Notes: generated from the sequence alone by a model not told the origin. A stretch of 64,000 nt of DNA from Sunxiuqinia elliptica (GCF_900113005.1 NZ_FONW01000004.1:214759-278758), one strand, 5' to 3'. Positions 1-8,922 are shown, numbered from the stretch's first letter. Made by a program: numbers and translations.

Positions 1-837
1 ATTCTGCCAGGCTTCTTCCATGTAATTCATCAATAGGGTCAAAAACTTCTCTTCTGTTGGACTGAGCACCAGGAACAAGCTCTCATCCACAAAAGTATTC
101 AGGCTTTCCTGCTTATAAAGCCGCTTGATTTCATGAGAAACCACAATGTGTTCACTGGCAATGAAGAATAGGTTCCGGGCCTGCTCAATCACATCCTCAA
201 AGAATGGACGTTCTCCTTCAACCGGAACTCCTGCACTAATCCCAATTTTAAGGTGTCCCCGCTCACAAGGGGCATTTTCGGCCCAAGTCTCAAAAGTGGA
301 ATAAAGCTCAAGGGCACACAAAACTGCTTGAGAAACTGACTGAAAAGACACCAAAAAATAATCTTTTTCCTGGCTTGCAATGGTTCCATCAAAGTTGGCG
401 ATAATTCCTCCCAGTGTTTGCATGCAAGTTAAAAGCCCTCTTTCTTCCATTGGCCCGTAACGATCACCTACCTCACCAATAATAAACCCAACTGCCATAA
501 TGAAACGGAAGGCCGAATCATCAATGATCGTTAAATGATCATCCGTTTCACTTACCGGATCTTTAATTCGCCCCAGAAAAGACTCAACCACCTGAGCATT
601 AACTTCAATAATTTGATTGGGAACTTCGCCATGAGCGGTATTGTGCATGGCAATGATATTTTTTTTTGAAGGTGCTTCAATCAAGCAAAATGCCATTTTT
701 CGATCTTCGTCAAACCAATAGGTTAATCCCCGACAGCCAAACTGGTCCTGAATCTTTAAATCCTGCTGATGCAACTGAGCAACATGCGCTGCGGTTACGT
801 TTTCTGACACATCGTGGCGATCCATAAAAATAGGCAT
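1..837 (-). CDS. DUF4242-domain regulator, 5' part (runs off left edge)
   Basis: The reading frame is open from the ATG at 837 to base 1 (279 codons), so the 3' end lies outside the window. The N-terminal ~85 residues begin MPIFMDRHDVSENVTAAHVA and include FCLIEAPSKKNI and AMHNTAHGEVP, matching the DUF4242/SCO4226 nickel-binding-like family. The middle part contains HLKIGISAGVPVEGERPFFE, which resembles the nucleotide-cyclase-like module found in some bacterial regulators. The last visible residues (TEEKFLTLLMNYMEEAWQN) look like the linker entering a C-terminal AraC helix-turn-helix, but that domain is not in the window, so the regulator call is inference. A second in-frame ATG lies at 825; the first fits the family start MPxFMDxH. 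Confidence 0.7.
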   Translation of the reverse strand, partial: MPIFMDRHDVSENVTAAHVAQLHQQDLKIQDQFGCRGLTYWFDEDRKMAFCLIEAPSKKNIIAMHNTAHGEVPNQIIEVNAQVVESFLGRIKDPVSETDDHLTIIDDSAFRFIMAVGFIIGEVGDRYGPMEERGLLTCMQTLGGIIANFDGTIASQEKDYFLVSFQSVSQAVLCALELYSTFETWAENAPCERGHLKIGISAGVPVEGERPFFEDVIEQARNLFFIASEHIVVSHEIKRLYKQESLNTFVDESLFLVLSPTEEKFLTLLMNYMEEAWQN

Positions 838-970
838 ATCACAAAGCTTTAATCGTTAGCAATTTCTTTTCACTTCATTTATACCGTATTTAAATCAAAA
901 TAGTTCTAACAACATCTTCTCATAGAGAAAAAGAAAACGATGCATCAATACTTTGCAGACAGGTGAATAC

Positions 971-1627
971 CTATAATTCTGAAACTTCAGAGCCAAATAG
1001 CTCGCTTTCAATGAGCAGGCAAATGGTATGATAAACGGGTAGATGATATTCCTGAACCAAGCGTGTAGAAGTAGCCGGAACACGAATTAGTACATCGCAG
1101 CAAGCAACCATTTGGCCCCCCGTTTCTCCCGTCAACCCAATTGTTTTTAACGACTTGGCACGAGCTACCAGCAAGGCATCGAGCACATTGCGGGAATTAC
1201 CGGAACTACTTATTGCCAGCAGCACATCGTTGGCTTGTCCGTATCCCATGATTTGTTGGGCATAGATCAGGTCTCCCGACAGATCATTGCTAATGGCCGT
1301 CAATAAAGCGGTGTTGCTGGCTAATGAAATGGCTGACACACCTTGCTGCAGGGTTTTAGCCAAAAAAGTGCCCCGCTGCTCATCCATTTTTTTCAATTTA
1401 TGCTGAAAGGAAGTTGATAGTGGCCGTTTGGCCTCAAAGCTTTTAACCAATTCGCCTACCAGATGATTGGTATCCGAAGCGCTTCCGCCATTCCCGCACA
1501 ACAACAGCTTGTTTCCTTGCCGAAAAGAGTGAACCAACAAAGAAGCTGCCTCGGAAATAGCAGGCCCCTGCGATTCCAACTCCGGATAACGGTTTATCAG
1601 CTCTTTTAAGGCAGGATGATCATTCAT
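971..1627 (-). CDS. SIS-domain phosphosugar isomerase (GmhA/DiaA-like)
   Basis: A 218-residue cytoplasmic protein with a single SIS (sugar isomerase) domain. The phosphosugar-binding loop reads LLLCGNGGSASDTNHLVGEL and a second serine-rich loop reads AISSSGNSRNVLDALLVARA, as in D-sedoheptulose-7-phosphate isomerase. HLPVYHTICLLIE near the C-terminus supplies the histidine expected in the GmhA group. I chose the start at 1627 because its ATG overlaps the TGA stop of the upstream kinase (ATGA at 1624-1627), a sign of translational coupling; a longer frame to 1666 lies wholly inside the kinase gene. It is the last gene of the 5158-971 operon. The context (ROK kinase, HAD phosphatase, aldolase nearby) favours a role in phosphorylated amino-sugar or sugar-acid catabolism over heptose synthesis, but the substrate is not visible. 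Confidence 0.85.
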   Translation of the reverse strand: MNDHPALKELINRYPELESQGPAISEAASLLVHSFRQGNKLLLCGNGGSASDTNHLVGELVKSFEAKRPLSTSFQHKLKKMDEQRGTFLAKTLQQGVSAISLASNTALLTAISNDLSGDLIYAQQIMGYGQANDVLLAISSSGNSRNVLDALLVARAKSLKTIGLTGETGGQMVACCDVLIRVPATSTRLVQEYHLPVYHTICLLIESELFGSEVSEL

Positions 1628-2613
1628 TCGGCTGACATTTGCTGGTTGGAGTAAATGGCCACACACAAGGCCGCAAAATCGCCAATAGCTTCACCCAAAG
1701 CGGCAGGTTTCACCTGGCAAACACGCCAAGCTCCGGGGATGGCCTCTTCCTGTAAAATTCGATCAACAAAGGGCTTGAACAGCGATTCATTTCGCGCATA
1801 AATGCTGCCAATAACAATACACTCCGGGTTCAGAATATCAACCAATACAGCCAATCCTCTCCCTAGGAATTCTCCTGAAATCCGAATAATATCCAGCGCC
1901 AAAGCATCTCCCTCAGCCGCAGCTAAAGCAACCGTTTTTGCACCCAGGCCTTCCCACTCTTCCTCATTCCGACAAAAGGCAACATCGTTTCCTTGCTCCC
2001 AGCTGTCGCGCACCATCTTTTGAGCCAGCTGGGCAATTCCTCCGCCACTGCAAAAACCTTCAAACGATCCAGCCTTTCCAAAGCCAACAGGACCTTGATC
2101 AGCCAAGCGGATATGCCCAACTTCACCGCCCAAGTCATTGGTTCCGGCGTAAAGCTGCCCATTCAAAATTAAGCCAGCACCCATACCCGTCCCAAAAGTC
2201 AGAAACACCATGTTACGTGCTCCCTGACCTGCTCCCATCATCCACTCAGCCAATGCGCCGGCATTCGCGTCATTCTGCAAGGCAGTCGGAATACCATATT
2301 GCTTGCGAAACCAATCGGTAATGGGAACCTCATCCCATCCCGGCAAGTTCGGCGGCGATTTAATCACCCCTTGAACAGAGTCTAAAGGGCCTCCACAACT
2401 GATTCCAATGCTTACAAATTGATCTTTCGGGAATGCCGTAAACAGGTTCTCAATATGACGATGAAACTCCTGCAGTACTTCCTCATAACCTCGCTCCTGT
2501 GTTCGCGTTGGAAACTGCACCTTCTTCAGCACTTCAAATTTGGCATTGCCAACCACCACCGCACATTTAGTTCCTCCAATATCAATTCCCAAGTAATACC
2601 TTGAATTTTCCAT
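1624..2613 (-). CDS. ROK-family sugar kinase lacking the zinc-site cysteines
   Basis: A 329-residue cytoplasmic ROK (repressor/ORF/kinase) protein without a DNA-binding domain, so a kinase. The ATP phosphate-binding motif DIGGTK is at residues 11-16, the catalytic-base motif QNDANAGALAEW at ~113-124, and the second phosphate loop TFGTGMGAGLILNG at ~139-152. GEVGHIRL at 163-170 keeps the sugar-contacting Glu and His. The usual zinc motif CxCGxxGCxE is replaced by GFGKAGSFE (~177-185): one cysteine is missing and the other two are Phe and Ser. The gene overlaps the SIS gene by four bases and follows the alpha/beta hydrolase after 30 bp. Candidate substrates are glucose, GlcNAc or ManNAc; the nearby aldolase makes ManNAc plausible but unproven. 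Confidence 0.88.
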   Translation of the reverse strand: MENSRYYLGIDIGGTKCAVVVGNAKFEVLKKVQFPTRTQERGYEEVLQEFHRHIENLFTAFPKDQFVSIGISCGGPLDSVQGVIKSPPNLPGWDEVPITDWFRKQYGIPTALQNDANAGALAEWMMGAGQGARNMVFLTFGTGMGAGLILNGQLYAGTNDLGGEVGHIRLADQGPVGFGKAGSFEGFCSGGGIAQLAQKMVRDSWEQGNDVAFCRNEEEWEGLGAKTVALAAAEGDALALDIIRISGEFLGRGLAVLVDILNPECIVIGSIYARNESLFKPFVDRILQEEAIPGAWRVCQVKPAALGEAIGDFAALCVAIYSNQQMSAE

Positions 2614-2643
2614 AATCCGTTTAGTTGATTAGCTTGCAATTCG

Positions 2644-3843
2644 TTATTTCGAATCTGTTCCCCAAATTCCCAGGTAATCCATCACCGCCTGGTTGCCTTT
2701 CAAGGCATTTGCAGGCAATGGATTGTCGGCTGAATAAACCCGTAATTCGTCAGGTTGAAAGACATGCACGAAACGTTCATCAAAACCATTCTTATAGGGT
2801 AGCTTGTTCAATTTCAGTTTAAGGTGGTGTGCAAAGAAGTTATAGGCAGCAGCACGTTTCGAGGGGCCATAGTCGTGTTTCTCGAGCGGCAGGTGTACAT
2901 GCTCCACCCGATGAGGAACACCATAAGCCTCATAAACACGTTTGACGTAAGGGAATTCAATAGCTGGGGTATTTCGGGTCCAGTCGGCTCCATTGGAGAT
3001 GAGCAACAAGGGACGAGGAGCGCACAGAGCAGCAATCTCCACATTGTTGGTCTGATGATCAGCACTTTTGTGTACCGGCATTCCACTTTCGCAGACACAA
3101 CCGCCAAAGAAATGGGCTGACACCTGAACCACCGGAGCAGCCACTGTTATGCGATTGTCAATAGCGGTCAACATAAAAGACTGTGTTCCACCACCAGAGC
3201 CTCCGGTTATCCCTACGCGCTCGGCATCCACATCCGCTCGCGATAAAAGGTAGTCCAACACGCGCTGACTGTTGTATGTTTGCAAAACCAAGGCAATCGG
3301 AATATCGTGCGTGACCTGTTTCGAATCGGCAAAACCAACCATATCGTAAGCAAACACCACCGCCCCCATCCGCGCGAATGCTGCCGCCCGGGTTTGTACA
3401 TCCTCTTTTAATCGTTTATCAGGTAAATGTCCATGCGGACAAAGAATAGCTGCACATTTTCCATTCAAGTCAACTGGTCGGTACAAATTACCAGTAATGT
3501 AAAAGCCAGGAAAACTCTCCAGTACAATATTTTCAACCCAATAGCCATCCATTTTCCGTGCATGGCTTATTCGAACGTTAAACTCGCTACTTCTGGGAGG
3601 CATTTGATCCAGCTGCATGCCTTCGATAAGCCCTTGTTTAATACGATTTGCCCGCTTTTCCCACGAAGCCTGATCATGCCACTCCTGCTGAAATATAGCC
3701 ATCATTTCTGCACCTTCATCTTCGGTCCAATAACGTCCTTGGCACAACATATTGTCCTGTGCTTTCAATTGCTGTCCAGCACCTGTTATTAATGCTAAAA
3801 GAATGATCATGCCACTTTGTTTTAACCAGTTCGTTCGATTCAT
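2644..3843 (-). CDS. Secreted alpha/beta hydrolase (acetylxylan esterase-like)
   Basis: A 399-residue protein with a Sec signal peptide ending near LKAQ/DN. The fold is an alpha/beta hydrolase of the dienelactone hydrolase/acetylxylan esterase type: oxyanion region AAILCPHGHLPDKR, nucleophile elbow VGITGGSGGGTQ, acid in LLISNGADWT, and histidine in LPLEKHDYGPSKR. These make a complete Ser-Asp-His triad. The family is common in Bacteroidota glycan loci as carbohydrate esterases, probably periplasmic. It sits third in the HAD-DUF1349-hydrolase-ROK-SIS operon with gaps of about 30 bp. Removal of an ester decoration (for example acetyl) from the imported glycan is the likely role; the substrate is inference. 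Confidence 0.8.
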   Translation of the reverse strand: MNRTNWLKQSGMIILLALITGAGQQLKAQDNMLCQGRYWTEDEGAEMMAIFQQEWHDQASWEKRANRIKQGLIEGMQLDQMPPRSSEFNVRISHARKMDGYWVENIVLESFPGFYITGNLYRPVDLNGKCAAILCPHGHLPDKRLKEDVQTRAAAFARMGAVVFAYDMVGFADSKQVTHDIPIALVLQTYNSQRVLDYLLSRADVDAERVGITGGSGGGTQSFMLTAIDNRITVAAPVVQVSAHFFGGCVCESGMPVHKSADHQTNNVEIAALCAPRPLLLISNGADWTRNTPAIEFPYVKRVYEAYGVPHRVEHVHLPLEKHDYGPSKRAAAYNFFAHHLKLKLNKLPYKNGFDERFVHVFQPDELRVYSADNPLPANALKGNQAVMDYLGIWGTDSK

Positions 3844-3871
3844 GGTATTGAAGTTTAGGTGTTTGTTTGAT

Positions 3872-4456
3872 CTATTTCAGGTTCCAGGTACATGGGCCGA
3901 GCTCAAATTCAGAAAAGGAAGCTTGAAAACTTCCGGATGTGGGGCTGCAAGCATAAACACCAATTCGGGCTTTTATTGTTTCCAACTTAAAATGGAACAG
4001 ACGCATTTGTTTGAACAACTTTCCATCCTCCGAATTTTCAAGATAAAAATCATTGCCGCGCCGACTCAAGCGGTACCACATCTCCCTCTCCGAAGCAGGA
4101 ATATCAGTACTGCTCCAATCCGAATACCCCTGTTGCGTCAATACGGCTCCCAAATGCGCATGGTCCCGGGAAATGAGCTCAACCGAAGCTTTCAGCCATT
4201 GCTCGCTATTTTGATACATCACGATCCCACACTGGTCGTACAAAGACTCCGCATTAGGATAAGCTGTTTTTAACTGGAATGAAAAGTCGCCGGTGACCTC
4301 CGTTACGAAAAGCGAAGCACTATCGTGCCGAAAGCCATAACCCGTACGTTGCCACAAATCAGTCTGCGGTTTGGTCTGCCAACAAACCTCTTGCTCCTCA
4401 ATCGAAAACTCATCAGGCGGGTTGATCCAGTAAAAATCGGAGAATAGTTGTTTCAT
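3872..4456 (-). CDS. DUF1349 (YesU-like) concanavalin-fold protein
   Basis: A 194-residue protein with no signal peptide. The pattern DFYWINPPDEFSIEEQEVCW, then DFSFQLKTAYPNAESLYDQC, GIVMYQNSEQWLKASVE and WYRLSRRGNDFYLENSEDG matches the DUF1349 family (B. subtilis YesU), a beta-sandwich related to concanavalin-like lectins and glucanases. Members occur in sugar-utilisation operons and are thought to bind or process carbohydrate; no enzymatic residues can be assigned here. It lies 30 bp downstream of the HAD gene and 28 bp upstream of the esterase, in the same operon. The family call is firm, the function open. Confidence 0.82.
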   Translation of the reverse strand: MKQLFSDFYWINPPDEFSIEEQEVCWQTKPQTDLWQRTGYGFRHDSASLFVTEVTGDFSFQLKTAYPNAESLYDQCGIVMYQNSEQWLKASVELISRDHAHLGAVLTQQGYSDWSSTDIPASEREMWYRLSRRGNDFYLENSEDGKLFKQMRLFHFKLETIKARIGVYACSPTSGSFQASFSEFELGPCTWNLK

Positions 4457-4486
4457 TCAGTTATGATTAGGTTGTCAATTCATTGC

Positions 4487-5158
4487 TCAGGATCCTCGAT
4501 CGATTACTGTCGTCACGAGTTCCTCAAGTTCAGCATAATCGTAAATAATCCGGTCAGCTAAGGAATGATCTTGTCCTTCGCTGCTGGCACCGGCGTAGGC
4601 CACACAATACATGCCGGCGGCCTTCGCGGCTCGAACACCATTTGTTGAATCTTCGATCACCATGCAGTCTTCCGGTGGTGTTTGCAGCAACTGTGCCGCA
4701 TATAAAAAAACATCAGGTGCTGGTTTACTTTTTCCAACAACACTGCTACTTACAACATGCTCGAAGAAACTCCGCAAACCCGATTTCTCCATAACAATAT
4801 CAATGGTTCCCACGCTGGATGATGAAGCCACAGCCATCGGTATTCCTTGTTTCTTGATCTGTTTTAGAAACGAAACTAAACCTGACATCGGTTCCATGTA
4901 TGGTAACCCCGAAAAATACAAATGAGTTTCCCGGTTTTGCATAGCCACCATTTCCTCCAACTCCAGATCAAGTTGCTTATTCTCAATTATCCTGGACCAC
5001 ATCACATCGGTGGCTGTTCCCATAAAATGAGCATGCTCTTCCTGCGAGATCGGGATTTGCATTTTTTCAAACATCCGTCTTTCCGACCGGATATGATGCG
5101 GTTCACTATCAACCAATACCCCATCCATATCAAAAATTATGGCTTTTGCTGAAATCAT
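4487..5158 (-). CDS. HAD-superfamily phosphatase/mutase (beta-PGM-like)
   Basis: A 223-residue cytoplasmic HAD hydrolase of the beta-phosphoglucomutase/phosphatase subgroup. Motif I is IIFDMDGVLVDSEPHH (nucleophile and acid Asp near residues 10-12), motif II is VASSSSVGT, the conserved Lys is in GKSKPAPDVF, and motif III is MVIEDSTNGVRAAKAAGM. A four-helix cap follows motif I. I chose the ATG at 5158 because the family starts a few residues before the DxD motif; the longer frame to 5218 adds a hydrophobic stretch unlike the family. It is the first gene of the operon running to 971, with a candidate regulatory motif 112-128 bp upstream. It probably dephosphorylates or isomerises a sugar phosphate of this pathway. 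Confidence 0.85.
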   Translation of the reverse strand: MISAKAIIFDMDGVLVDSEPHHIRSERRMFEKMQIPISQEEHAHFMGTATDVMWSRIIENKQLDLELEEMVAMQNRETHLYFSGLPYMEPMSGLVSFLKQIKKQGIPMAVASSSSVGTIDIVMEKSGLRSFFEHVVSSSVVGKSKPAPDVFLYAAQLLQTPPEDCMVIEDSTNGVRAAKAAGMYCVAYAGASSEGQDHSLADRIIYDYAELEELVTTVIDRGS

Positions 5159-5268
5159 ATCGATAAAAATTAAGCTGTTTTCTTTTACTTTAAAAAATAG
5201 CCAGCAAATCGGGAACAATCAAAAAAACAAAAGATTACGTTCCTAAACCTCACATTTGTTGGCTGTTT

Positions 5269-5285
5269 TCAATACAATATTAACT
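5269..5285 (-). promoter_or_regulatory. Candidate shared upstream motif, site 2
   Basis: On the minus strand this reads AGTTAATATTGTATTGA, 112-128 bp upstream of the HAD start. It shares AGTTAATATT with the sites at 39400, 41512 and 43810. It is the weakest right half of the set. The link between sites is pattern recognition by eye. Confidence 0.35.
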
Positions 5286-5448
5286 TGAGGAAGTTAAGCC
5301 GGATTAAGTAGAAAAGCAAACCCGTCACCAACGTGCTCATTAACAGAATAAATTAAGAAATAAATTCAGACAAACGACAAACAACAATTGGTGCAATAAC
5401 GTCAAAACCTTTAAAGAGAGCCAATAACTAAACTGTTGATTTTGTCAA

Positions 5449-6300
5449 CTACTTAAAGTCCTTTCGGTATTCAGAAGGTGTTTTTTGCATAATAACTTTA
5501 AAATAATGGTTGAAATTTGCCAGATTGTTATAACCACATTCATAACAAATCTGGGTAATGGGCTTATCCGTCTCAGCCAAAAGCTTGGCAGCAATACCAA
5601 TCCGCACACTTTTCACATACTCCATAAAAGTTTGATTGGTTTTCTTTTTAAAATAACGGCAAAACGAACTGGGCTCCATAAAAACCAGTTTCGAAGCCTC
5701 TTTCAGGTTTATCCCTTCCTGAATGTTCTGAAAAACATACTCGTAGATCTTATTGATCTGATCCCGATCCTTATCATACGAACTGGGCAACGAAGAAGGT
5801 AAAGCCAGAAATTCACGATCTTCAATCTTCAGCAAAAGATTAAACACCTTCAACAGGCCAATGTAACGTTCAAGCCCTTTCAAGTCAACCATTCGCTTTA
5901 AAGTTGCTGCCACCCGCTCTGTTTTTGGCCCTTTAAATAAAATTCCACTATCTGCCTTTTTCAGCAGTTCAATGACATCTTCCAATTCCGGAATATTGAA
6001 AAAATCAGAACTGATGATGTTCTCATAAAAGTGTGTTACAATGCATTCCGGCTCCTTATCCTTTTCCGTTTCCAAGACCTCCCAGCAATGTGAAATATTG
6101 GGTCCCAGCAAGACCAAATCGCCGGGTGTATAACTCGAAATATGGTTTCCCACGATCCGTCGGCCTGCCCCTTCGGTAATCAGGTTTAGCTCAAAATTTT
6201 TATGGGAATGCATCTGATCCGAATTGGGATCCATTTGAAGACGCCGGGTGATGAAGGAGTGTTTGTGGGGAACAAAGATCTTTTCATAGACAAATTCCAT
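5449..6300 (-). CDS. AraC-family regulator with cupin sensor domain
   Basis: A 283-residue regulator. Residues ~20-100 form an AraC-type cupin domain (HSHKNFELNLITEGAGRRIV and SYTPGDLVLLGPNISHCWEV), the usual effector-binding module. The last ~100 residues hold two helix-turn-helix motifs: NLKEASKLVFMEPSSFCRYF and TQICYECGYNNLANFNHYFK, ending PSEYRKDFK. It sits between the minus-strand HAD operon and the plus-strand aldolase/symporter operon. This position suggests it senses the sugar or a catabolite and controls both; a candidate regulatory motif lies on each side (5269 and 6355). The target assignment is inference from position. Confidence 0.9.
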   Translation of the reverse strand: MEFVYEKIFVPHKHSFITRRLQMDPNSDQMHSHKNFELNLITEGAGRRIVGNHISSYTPGDLVLLGPNISHCWEVLETEKDKEPECIVTHFYENIISSDFFNIPELEDVIELLKKADSGILFKGPKTERVAATLKRMVDLKGLERYIGLLKVFNLLLKIEDREFLALPSSLPSSYDKDRDQINKIYEYVFQNIQEGINLKEASKLVFMEPSSFCRYFKKKTNQTFMEYVKSVRIGIAAKLLAETDKPITQICYECGYNNLANFNHYFKVIMQKTPSEYRKDFK

Positions 6301-6354
6301 AATACACTTTTTTAACCGTTCCTAACAAATATAGGCAATTATTGGAAAGGTTCA

Positions 6355-6371
6355 GGTCAATATTCAATGTA
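6355..6371 (+). promoter_or_regulatory. Candidate shared upstream motif, site 1
   Basis: GGTCAATATTCAATGTA, 113-129 bp upstream of the aldolase start and 55-71 bp upstream of the AraC start on the other strand. It matches GGTTAATATTTAATGTA upstream of SusC (39400-39416) at 15 of 17 positions. Confidence 0.4.
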
Positions 6372-6483
6372 AAACAAACAAGATACACTAAGCAATTGGT
6401 TGCTGATTGCAGTTCCTTTGTATACATGGATTGCAAAATCCCCAATTATTTTAACAGAAGCTTTAACACCTTTTTAAATCAAT

Positions 6484-7389
6484 ATGAAATTACCATTAAC
6501 CGGAGTGATCCCACCAATTGTAACCCCTCTGCTTAGCGATACCGAACTGGACATAGCAGGATTGGAGAAGTTGATTGAACACCTCATTGCTGGCGGTGTT
6601 CATGGCGTGTTTCTGTTGGGAACGACAGGCGAAGGTCCCAACTTAAGTTATGAGCTGCGAAAAGCGTTTGTAAGAAAAGCTTGCCAACTAGTTAATAAGC
6701 GTATTCCGGTAGTAGTAGGAATTACGGATACCTCAATTACCGGATCGTTGGAAGTTGCCGAAGTAGCTTATGAAGCAGGAGCCGATGCCCTTGTTATTTC
6801 AACCCCTTACTACGTTCCCATGTCGCAGGAAGAAATGGTGGCCTACCTACGCTACCTGGTTCCATTGCTTCCACTACCTTTTATGTTATACAATATGCCT
6901 TCTTGTACTAAAATGCATATGTCGTTAAACACAGTAAGAAAAGCCAAAGAGCTGGGAGCTATAGGAATCAAGGACAGTTCAGGCGATTTGGCCTACCTGT
7001 ACTCCTTAATCGAAGAGTTTAAAGATTCTCCTGAATTTTCTATCATTGTAGGAACTGAACTATTCATTCCTGAAACAATGATCAATGGCGGGCATGGTGC
7101 TGTTCCGGGAGGAGCCAACCTCTTTCCCCAACTTTTTGTTGACTTATACGATGCCAGCAAAAAGAAAGATCCGAAAGCAATTGCTGCATTCCGCGAAAAA
7201 ATCATTCAAATTGAAGATAAGGTTTACAATGTCGGGCATGAAGGTTCAAAGTACATTAAGAGTATTAAATGTGCCCTTTCCATCATGGGAATCTGCAATG
7301 GGTTTGTTGCCATGCCTTTCCGGCAATTTGGCCCCGAACAACAAAAGCAGCTGGCAGCCAACCTACAGGAAATGGCAAGCAAGAACTAA
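6484..7389 (+). CDS. DapA/NanA-family class I aldolase (N-acetylneuraminate lyase-like)
   Basis: A 301-residue (beta/alpha)8 class I aldolase. The GTTGE carboxylate-binding motif is at residues 46-50, the catalytic Tyr is Y136 (LYNMPSC), and the Schiff-base Lys is K163 (GIKDSSGD). The length is normal for the family, which includes dihydrodipicolinate synthase, N-acetylneuraminate lyase and keto-deoxy sugar-acid aldolases. The neighbours (SSS symporter 33 bp downstream, BNR propeller protein, ROK kinase operon) argue against a lysine-biosynthesis role and for cleavage of a 2-keto-3-deoxy sugar acid. Sialic acid is one candidate, but GIKDSSGD is closer to general DapA/KDG aldolases than to classical NanA, so I do not assign nanA. 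First gene of the plus-strand operon. Confidence 0.85.
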   Translation: MKLPLTGVIPPIVTPLLSDTELDIAGLEKLIEHLIAGGVHGVFLLGTTGEGPNLSYELRKAFVRKACQLVNKRIPVVVGITDTSITGSLEVAEVAYEAGADALVISTPYYVPMSQEEMVAYLRYLVPLLPLPFMLYNMPSCTKMHMSLNTVRKAKELGAIGIKDSSGDLAYLYSLIEEFKDSPEFSIIVGTELFIPETMINGGHGAVPGGANLFPQLFVDLYDASKKKDPKAIAAFREKIIQIEDKVYNVGHEGSKYIKSIKCALSIMGICNGFVAMPFRQFGPEQQKQLAANLQEMASKN

Positions 7390-7422
7390 ATGGTATAAAC
7401 CAACCCAACTAAAAAACGACTT

Positions 7423-8922
7423 ATGAACTTACCGGTTATCGACCTGATTGTTTTTATCATTATAACCCTTGGAAACGTCATTTTTGGAGCCAGCTTTTTC
7501 CTAAGAAATAAAACATCGGATCAGTTTACTTCCGGCGGAGGCAAGTTGCCGGCCTGGGTAGTGGGCATGTCCATATTTGCCACTTTTGTGAGTAGCATTA
7601 GTTTCTTGGCACTGCCCGGCAAAGCCTATATGTCCAACTGGAATGCTTTGGTTTTTAGCTTTGCCATCCCGGTGGCTGCGATTCTTGCGTCCCGCTTTTT
7701 TGTTCCGCTGTACCGCGGCCTTGGCAGCATTTCAGCCTACAACTATCTGGAAGTACGCTTTGGGAGCTGGGCCCGCATTTATGCTTCAACCTGTTACATT
7801 TTAACGCAAATGATGCGAACTGGGGCCATTCTGCTACTCTTGGCACTCCCCCTCAACGCCTTATTTGGCTGGAACATCAAAACCATCATCATTGTCACCG
7901 GCATTGCTGTGACCGTTTATTCCATGATGGGAGGAATTCAGGCGGTGATCTGGACCGATGCCATTCAGGGAATCATCCTGATTATTGGAGCTTTGGTTTG
8001 TGCAGCTGTGTTAACCTTTTCCATGCCGGAAGGGCCGGCACAGGTATTTGAAATTGCTGCAGCCAACGATAAACTTAGTTTGGGCAGCTTTGGCTCCAGT
8101 CTGGCCGACTCCACCTTTTGGGTTGTGCTCATTTACGGACTGTTTATCAACCTGCAAAACTATGGCATCGACCAAAACTTTGTTCAGCGCTACATGACTA
8201 CCAGCTCCAATAAAAAAGCCCAATCATCGGCTTTATTTGGCGCCTTACTGTATGTTCCTGTTTCGCTGGTCTTCTTCTACATCGGAACCGCCTTGTATTC
8301 GTACTATACCGCCCAGCCCAACCTCTTACCCGCCGAACTGCAAGATCCCAGTGCCGGCGACAAGGTATTTCCTTATTTCATTGTGAATGGGCTTCCCCGT
8401 GGCATCACTGGCTTGCTCATTGCCTCTATTTTTGCGGCTGGAATGAGTACGGTATCAACCAGCTTGAACAGCACCGCCACCATTGTTTTGTCCGACTACT
8501 ACCAACGCTACATCAACAAGCAAGCCTCTGAGAAATCATCGATGACTGTGCTTTACATTTCATCGATCGTTTTTGGAAGCCTTGGGGTCATTATCTCCTT
8601 GACACTTGTTGGTGTTGAAAGTGTTCTGGATGCCTGGTGGTCCTTAGCCTCCATTTTTAGCGGCGGCATGCTCGGCCTTTTTTTACTGGCATTTATGTCG
8701 AAAAAAGTACGCAACATTGACGCACTCATTGGGGTTATTTTGGGTGTTCTGGTGATCGTTTGGATGAGCCTGTCGCCCCTCTATTTCAATGATGAAGATC
8801 TCTTGGCTTTTCGAAGCCCTTTCCATAGTAATCTAACCATTGTTATTGGTACGCTCGTTATTTTCCTTGTTGGCTTTCTGAGTATGAAGCTATTCAACAA
8901 GAAACAAACTCAATCTGTTTAA
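7423..8922 (+). CDS. SSS-family sodium:solute symporter
   Basis: A 499-residue inner-membrane protein with about 13 hydrophobic segments. Typical sodium:solute symporter family features are the early segment DLIVFIIITLGNVIFGASFF, the SGGGKLPAWVVGMSIFATFVSS region, TMMRTGAILLLLALPLNA-type helices and GGIQAVIWTDAIQGIILIIG, the SSS signature region. GLLIASIFAAGMSTVSTSLN is the conserved Na2-site helix. It lies between the aldolase and the BNR protein with short gaps, so it very likely imports the monosaccharide or sugar acid split by the aldolase. Bacterial sialic-acid transporters of the SSS type exist, but specificity cannot be read from sequence. Confidence 0.9.
   Translation: MNLPVIDLIVFIIITLGNVIFGASFFLRNKTSDQFTSGGGKLPAWVVGMSIFATFVSSISFLALPGKAYMSNWNALVFSFAIPVAAILASRFFVPLYRGLGSISAYNYLEVRFGSWARIYASTCYILTQMMRTGAILLLLALPLNALFGWNIKTIIIVTGIAVTVYSMMGGIQAVIWTDAIQGIILIIGALVCAAVLTFSMPEGPAQVFEIAAANDKLSLGSFGSSLADSTFWVVLIYGLFINLQNYGIDQNFVQRYMTTSSNKKAQSSALFGALLYVPVSLVFFYIGTALYSYYTAQPNLLPAELQDPSAGDKVFPYFIVNGLPRGITGLLIASIFAAGMSTVSTSLNSTATIVLSDYYQRYINKQASEKSSMTVLYISSIVFGSLGVIISLTLVGVESVLDAWWSLASIFSGGMLGLFLLAFMSKKVRNIDALIGVILGVLVIVWMSLSPLYFNDEDLLAFRSPFHSNLTIVIGTLVIFLVGFLSMKLFNKKQTQSV

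Noticed and set aside
6484..7389. Naming the aldolase nanA or dapA
   Set aside because: Motifs fit the whole family; context excludes lysine synthesis but does not fix the sugar.
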